Positions 42,297 to 45,709 of a DNA stretch of 45,709 nt are shown one piece after another. The notes below the pieces were generated by a model. It searched no databases, was not told the origin of the DNA, and worked only from the letters and a program-made list of their open reading frames with translations. The first letter of the stretch is position 1. The number at the start of each line of letters is the position of its first letter. Origin of the DNA: Chlorobiota bacterium (lineage in GTDB: Bacteria; Bacteroidota; Bacteroidia; Bacteroidales; F082); assembly GCA_013151215.1 (NCBI GenBank), contig JAADIS010000032.1, forward strand, positions 1 to 45,709, read 5' to 3'. The position numbers and the translations under genes are program-made.

Positions 42297-43583
42297 TTAC
42301 AATTTCTTTAACCTTTTGATTGGCAAAAATACCATAAAAACAGAGCCCTTTCCCCTTTCACTGTCAAGTGAGATACTTCCGCCCAGGCTTTCAACAACAT
42401 ATTTCGAGTAATACAAGCCTAGTCCAAACCCCCTAACTTCCTGAATATTCCCAGTCGGGATGCGAAAAAGGTTCTTGAAAACATCTTTGTGATATTGCCT
42501 GGATATACCAACTCCTTTATCCTTGACAGAAATAAGAATCCCTTTCTTGACATTTTTAGTCTCGATGGTGATCTCCGGGATTTTTAATGAATATTTTATG
42601 GCGTTGTCCATTAAGTTGTAAATAACATTGGTTATGTGGGCTAAATCTGTGTTAACAGTAAAATCAAATGCATTGAGCCTGATATTTATTAATGCTTTGC
42701 TTTTCTCTATCCTCAGCTCGAAACTGACAATAATATTATTGATCAATTGGTGCATATCAACTTTCTCGAACTTGAAGTCGAAGTTGCCTTTCTCAAAAGA
42801 GGCTATTTGCAATATCTGCTCCACTTGCGATTGCAGGCGCATATTCTCGTAAAGAATCACATTGGCATATTTTTCCACCTTTTTAGGAAGTGTGTTGATG
42901 TTTTCCTTCACAAGCATCTCAGCGGCGAGCGATGTTGTAGCGATAGGGGTCTTGAACTCGTGGGTCAGGTTGTTTATGAAGTCGTTTTTTATCTCCGAGA
43001 CTTTTTTCTGCCTTAGGATAGCATAAACGACAAAGATGTGCAGGCTGATCAATACAATGAGGAACAAAGCCGAGACAACTATCATGCTCATCATTTTTTT
43101 GGCAATTATGCCCATGCTGTTCGGGAAATAGACACCCAAATAATAATCAGCAGGTTTATAAATGCTGTAAAGCGAAAACTGAAATATGGAATTGCGTATT
43201 TCTTTTCTGTGGGAATCGTAGTTGCCGCCCACGAATTTACCGCTCAAATCGTTATAAATGCCATAAAAATAGGGGCTGTTTATGTTCATGCAGGCAAATT
43301 CGGCTTCCAATAGCGAATCAAGTACATCTACCTGAACATAATCGGTAACTTCAAGATGGACCTTCCTGCACGAGAGCAAATACAAATAATGCCTATATGC
43401 AGAATCGTTTTTCTGGTCGTAAAACTGATTTACAATGCCTTTGGTGGCTAACCTCACACTATTGTCGAACTGCTCCGTTTTTAAATCAACGGCTTGTTTA
43501 ACCCAATATACCTGGGAGAACACTATTCCCGCCAAGGCAATTGTGCTTAATATGATTATTATTCTTAAAGTCCTTTTCTTCAC
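42297..43583 (-). CDS. rprX: Sensor histidine kinase (RprX-like)
   Basis: The protein has 428 residues from a GTG at 43583. A TTG at 43595 is in frame but overlaps the -7 box, so GTG is preferred. A transmembrane helix near the start and one near residues 165-190 enclose a sensor domain of about 130 residues. No HAMP domain is obvious. DHp and ATPase domains are complete, with phospho-acceptor His near 208-212 in NNLTHEFKTPIATTSL, N-box NVIYNLMDNAIKYS, G1 VKDKGVGISRQYHK and G2 RGFGLGLYYSKYVVESLGG. It is co-transcribed with the response regulator. The signal sensed is unknown. Confidence 0.92.
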   Translation of the reverse strand: MKKRTLRIIIILSTIALAGIVFSQVYWVKQAVDLKTEQFDNSVRLATKGIVNQFYDQKNDSAYRHYLYLLSCRKVHLEVTDYVQVDVLDSLLEAEFACMNINSPYFYGIYNDLSGKFVGGNYDSHRKEIRNSIFQFSLYSIYKPADYYLGVYFPNSMGIIAKKMMSMIVVSALFLIVLISLHIFVVYAILRQKKVSEIKNDFINNLTHEFKTPIATTSLAAEMLVKENINTLPKKVEKYANVILYENMRLQSQVEQILQIASFEKGNFDFKFEKVDMHQLINNIIVSFELRIEKSKALINIRLNAFDFTVNTDLAHITNVIYNLMDNAIKYSLKIPEITIETKNVKKGILISVKDKGVGISRQYHKDVFKNLFRIPTGNIQEVRGFGLGLYYSKYVVESLGGSISLDSERGKGSVFMVFLPIKRLKKL

Positions 43584-43592
43584 TTTGAAAAT

Positions 43593-43600
43593 CAAAAGTA
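43593..43600 (-). promoter_or_regulatory. -7 promoter element of the two-component operon
   Basis: TACTTTTG on the minus strand matches TAnnTTTG. It lies 10 bases before the preferred GTG start, so the leader is very short. The TTAACAG repeats begin 37 bases upstream. Confidence 0.45.
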
Positions 43601-43636
43601 GTACTTTGAATGCGCTATTTCGGAAATTAACCTTTT

Positions 43637-43665
43637 GTTAACAGTTATTAACAGCAGGTTAACAG
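43637..43665 (+). promoter_or_regulatory. Three TTAACAG direct repeats, probable response-regulator boxes
   Basis: TTAACAG occurs at 43638-43644, 43648-43654 and 43659-43665, spaced 10 and 11 bases, about one helical turn. OmpR/PhoB-family regulators bind direct repeats with this period; Bacillus PhoP boxes are TTAACA-like. The last box ends 20 bases before TAGTTTTG of the plus-strand promoter, replacing its missing -33, and the first lies upstream of the minus-strand promoter. Confidence 0.6.
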
Positions 43666-43685
43666 TCGTAATTTTACAAACAACT

Positions 43686-43693
43686 TAGTTTTG
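43686..43693 (+). promoter_or_regulatory. -7 promoter element of the Cys/Lys/Asp-rich secreted gene
   Basis: TAGTTTTG matches TAnnTTTG. No TTG lies at -33; instead the third TTAACAG box ends 20 bases upstream, the layout of an activator-dependent promoter. The leader to the ATG at 43790 is about 90 bases. Confidence 0.5.
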
Positions 43694-43789
43694 TACAATT
43701 ATAAAAATAAACGCAATTCGTTGAATTTATTATAATTAGTAAAAATATAAAAAGAAATTAATTTCTCGAACAGAATCTAAATAAAGAAT

Positions 43790-44056
43790 ATGAAAAAAAG
43801 AATTATTGCCCTTAGTTTGAGCCTTTTGTTTTTAGGTGGTATTAGTATGAACACTTATGCACAGGTAACGAACACCGTAAGTATCACCAAAGTGAAAGAC
43901 AATGATGATAAGAACAAGAAGAAATCGAAGTCGAAGAAAGAGTGCGATACAAAGAAAGCGTGTGATACAAAGAAAGCATGCTGCAGCCAGGATTTTGACA
44001 GCAAATCATGTTCCGACAAAAAAACTAAGGACGACAAAAAAGATGGAAGCAAATAA
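43790..44056 (+). CDS. Small secreted Lys/Asp/Cys-rich protein
   Basis: The protein has 88 residues. A clear signal peptide ends near residue 25 (NTYAQ). The mature part of about 63 residues is almost all Lys, Asp, Ser and Cys, with Cys at 52, 58, 64, 65 and 74 and a tandem CDTKKA repeat. The repeat is encoded by two 18-base units at 43943-43978. I know no named family. The composition suggests a metal-binding or redox-active periplasmic peptide, which is a guess. A strong terminator follows, so it is a single-gene unit, divergent from the two-component operon and with putative regulator boxes at its promoter. Confidence 0.82.
   Translation: MKKRIIALSLSLLFLGGISMNTYAQVTNTVSITKVKDNDDKNKKKSKSKKECDTKKACDTKKACCSQDFDSKSCSDKKTKDDKKDGSK
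43943..43978 (+). repeat. Two 18-bp tandem repeats inside the small secreted gene
   Basis: Two adjacent 18-base units differ at two bases and encode CDTKKA twice. They show the cysteine array grew by in-frame duplication. Confidence 0.75.
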
Positions 44057-44089
44057 AAATAGCTTTTTCATTAATTAATTTGGTTTGAA

Positions 44090-44118
44090 CCCTTCCTCTC
44101 CAAGGAAGGGTTTTTTTT
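44090..44118 (+). terminator. Intrinsic terminator of the small secreted gene
   Basis: CCCTTCCT-CTCCA-AGGAAGGG is followed by eight T, 34 bases after the stop codon. Confidence 0.9.
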
Positions 44119-44179
44119 ATGTTATAAAAGCCCCACCCGACTTGCCGGATGGAGCTCTCTTCTCTGATTTGCTCAATAA

Positions 44180-45556
44180 TCAATTAGTAAAGACCAAATA
44201 ATCCCAAGCTGCTAGGTCAATCTTTTTTCCCAACCCGAGATTGTTTTTCTGATTGGTAAAATAATTGGTATATTCACCGTTTACAAAATCACCTTCTATG
44301 GTAAATTCCTGTGGTTCAGGGCTTAAATTTAAAATAACAATAATCTGATCCCCATCTTTTTCACGGCTAAAGGCCACGATGTCTTCATTTTGCCCTTCTG
44401 AGATCTGTTGCATCATCCCCCCTTCTTTTCCCGCAAGCAGGGCTGCATTGCTTTCTTTAAGCTTGTTTAGCTTTTTATAAAAATCAGCATAAACATAATT
44501 GCCCCAGTTAATAGAGTCCTTGTCGAAAAACTTCAATCGCTTGTTCAGGCCGGCTTCCTGGCCAGAATAAATCAAAGGCATTCCGGGGATAGTCCAGCAT
44601 AAAACGGCAAATGCTTTACTGCCATCACCAAGGCGCTCTTCAACAGTACCGTTCCATGAGTTTTCATCGTGATTGGTGATAAAGTTCATTCTGTAGGCAT
44701 CTTCGGGGAAAGTAGTTCCGCTCCACAAAATATAATCCCAAAGTTTAACGGCTTTTTTATCTCCTTTCGCAATCTCGTTCATCAGGTGGAGGAGCTTCCA
44801 GCTATAGTTCATGTCGAAGGCCTTTTGAACCAATGCCACCTGGTCTTCATCCTCGGCCAACATAAACACCGGTTTTATTTCTTCCATGGAAGTTCTGGCA
44901 TTTTCCCAGAAATCCACAGGGACCATACCGGCAACATCACAACGATAGCCGTCTATATCGGTTTCCGTCAACCAATATCTTAGCGCATCGATCATGGCAG
45001 CCCTCATTTCGGGATTGTCGTAATTGAACGAGATCACATCCGTCCAGTCGAAAGGGGAGATAAAATTGCCCTTGTCGTCCTTTTCATAATAATCCTCGTG
45101 CCCGTCAAGCCAAACATTGTCCCAGGAAGAATGATTAGCAACCCAATCTATAATAACTTTCATGCCCAAGTTATGGGCCTCGTTTACCAACTCCTTGAAA
45201 TCCTCCAAGTTGCCAAACTCCGGGTTTACTGATTTATAATCTCTTACAGCATAATAACTGCCAAGTGTGCCCTTGCGGTTTAATTCGCCAACCGGGTGTA
45301 TGGGCATTATCCACAGTATGTCAACCCCCATTTCTTTCAGCCGGGGCAAATGTGCCCTGAAGGCGTTGAAAGTTCCTTCGGGCGTATATTGCCTGATGTT
45401 TAGCTCGTAGATATTGGCATTTCTGCTCCAATCGTAATGTGATGTTACCGTCATTTCTTCTTTAGTGTTTTTTTCTTTTTTATCGCTGTGCTGTTTACAT
45501 GAAACAAACAATACCGCAAGACTTAAAACGATCAGCGAAAATAATTTTTTATTCAT
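44180..45556 (-). CDS. GH13 alpha-amylase family lipoprotein
   Basis: The protein has 458 residues. The lipoprotein signal ends at Cys20 (VLFVSC), followed by a charged linker (KQHSDKKEKNTKEE). The GH13 barrel begins near residue 48 (IYELNIRQYTPEGTFNAF). Conserved regions are VIIDWVANHSSWD (134-146), nucleophile Asp207 in DGYRCDVAGMVP, acid/base Glu235 in FMLAEDEDQ and Asp297 in FITNHDENSW. There is a short C-terminal beta domain (VILNLSPEPQEFTIEGDF). No binding modules are present, unlike SusG. It should hydrolyse alpha-glucan oligosaccharides at the outer membrane or periplasm. It lies 20 kb from the Sus operon, and no LacI-type site is seen in the short upstream stretch available. Confidence 0.92.
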   Translation of the reverse strand: MNKKLFSLIVLSLAVLFVSCKQHSDKKEKNTKEEMTVTSHYDWSRNANIYELNIRQYTPEGTFNAFRAHLPRLKEMGVDILWIMPIHPVGELNRKGTLGSYYAVRDYKSVNPEFGNLEDFKELVNEAHNLGMKVIIDWVANHSSWDNVWLDGHEDYYEKDDKGNFISPFDWTDVISFNYDNPEMRAAMIDALRYWLTETDIDGYRCDVAGMVPVDFWENARTSMEEIKPVFMLAEDEDQVALVQKAFDMNYSWKLLHLMNEIAKGDKKAVKLWDYILWSGTTFPEDAYRMNFITNHDENSWNGTVEERLGDGSKAFAVLCWTIPGMPLIYSGQEAGLNKRLKFFDKDSINWGNYVYADFYKKLNKLKESNAALLAGKEGGMMQQISEGQNEDIVAFSREKDGDQIIVILNLSPEPQEFTIEGDFVNGEYTNYFTNQKNNLGLGKKIDLAAWDYLVFTN

Positions 45557-45601
45557 AGTATTTATATTTTAATATTAATCTTTTCAAAGTTTGGATAAAT
45601 T

Positions 45602-45709
45602 CCTTAGTGCTACTTAGCGTCCCGGTCTTTGCCGGGATTGTGGCTTTGCGGCATTCTTTTTTGGCCTCAAGCCGAGCCATCTTCTTTCGCCACCAAGGCT
45701 CTAAGGCTC
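45602..45709. repeat. Octamer-repeat element at the right edge
   Basis: CCTTAGTGCTACTTAGCG (45602-45619) and, inverted at the far end, CACCAAGGCTCTAAGGCTC (45691-45709) resemble the octamer arms at 25022-25096. A small hairpin CCCGG-TCTTTG-CCGGG lies between them (45621-45636). The element probably continues past the window edge. Confidence 0.5.

Noticed and set aside
1-45709. tRNA, rRNA, tmRNA or a known riboswitch
   Set aside because: No CCA-ended cloverleaf, rRNA segment or recognisable aptamer core was seen in any gap on either strand; covariance-model searches were not possible.

Overview
The window looks like chromosomal DNA of a Bacteroidota species, most likely Bacteroidales or Marinilabiliales-like. 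The evidence is SusC/SusD proteins, type IX secretion (T9SS) C-terminal sorting domains, DUF3857 and carboxypeptidase-regulatory-domain proteins, a eukaryotic-type citrate synthase, an RprX/RprY-like two-component pair and promoters of the TTG-N19-23-TAnnTTTG type. No rRNA, tRNA, phage or complete insertion sequence was seen.

Layout. 1-1813 is the N-terminal two thirds of a SusC-like receptor that runs off the left edge. 2057-8602 is mostly housekeeping: two small membrane proteins behind an orphan histidine ammonia-lyase, a divergent TMEM260/DUF2723-type glycosyltransferase, and lgt. 8739-24519 is a starch/alpha-glucan locus: a LacI regulator, a large T9SS-secreted GH13 enzyme, a two-module T9SS-secreted putative starch-binding protein followed by a periplasmic GH13 enzyme, and a susC-susD-susE-like operon facing them. 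A DUF3857 protein sits inside the locus, together with the remains of a dead gene. A further GH13 lipoprotein (44180-45556) lies at the right edge. 24520-25370 is non-coding and repeat-rich.

25371-33100 holds a carboxypeptidase-regulatory-domain protein, a TonB receptor plus oligopeptidase B operon, and a PspC / toast-rack envelope-stress-like operon. 33675-38906 is central metabolism: citrate synthase, YjbQ, a MITE-like element, an ACP phosphodiesterase-like protein and indolepyruvate oxidoreductase iorAB. 38993-44056 contains an M23 lipoprotein, a DUF3179 lipoprotein, the two-component pair and a tiny Cys/Lys/Asp-rich secreted protein divergent from it.

How it fits together. T9SS-exported GH13 and starch-binding proteins would act on polymer outside the cell. 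SusC/D/E would bind and import oligosaccharides, and the signal-peptide GH13 enzyme and the GH13 lipoprotein would trim them. Three near-identical 14-bp sites (TGCAAwCGTTTGwW) lie upstream of the three starch transcription units and are the best candidate operators for the LacI protein. A second regulatory signal is a triple TTAACAG direct repeat between the two-component genes and the small Cys-rich gene, placed like response-regulator boxes. All functions are inferred from reading the sequence; no database search was run.
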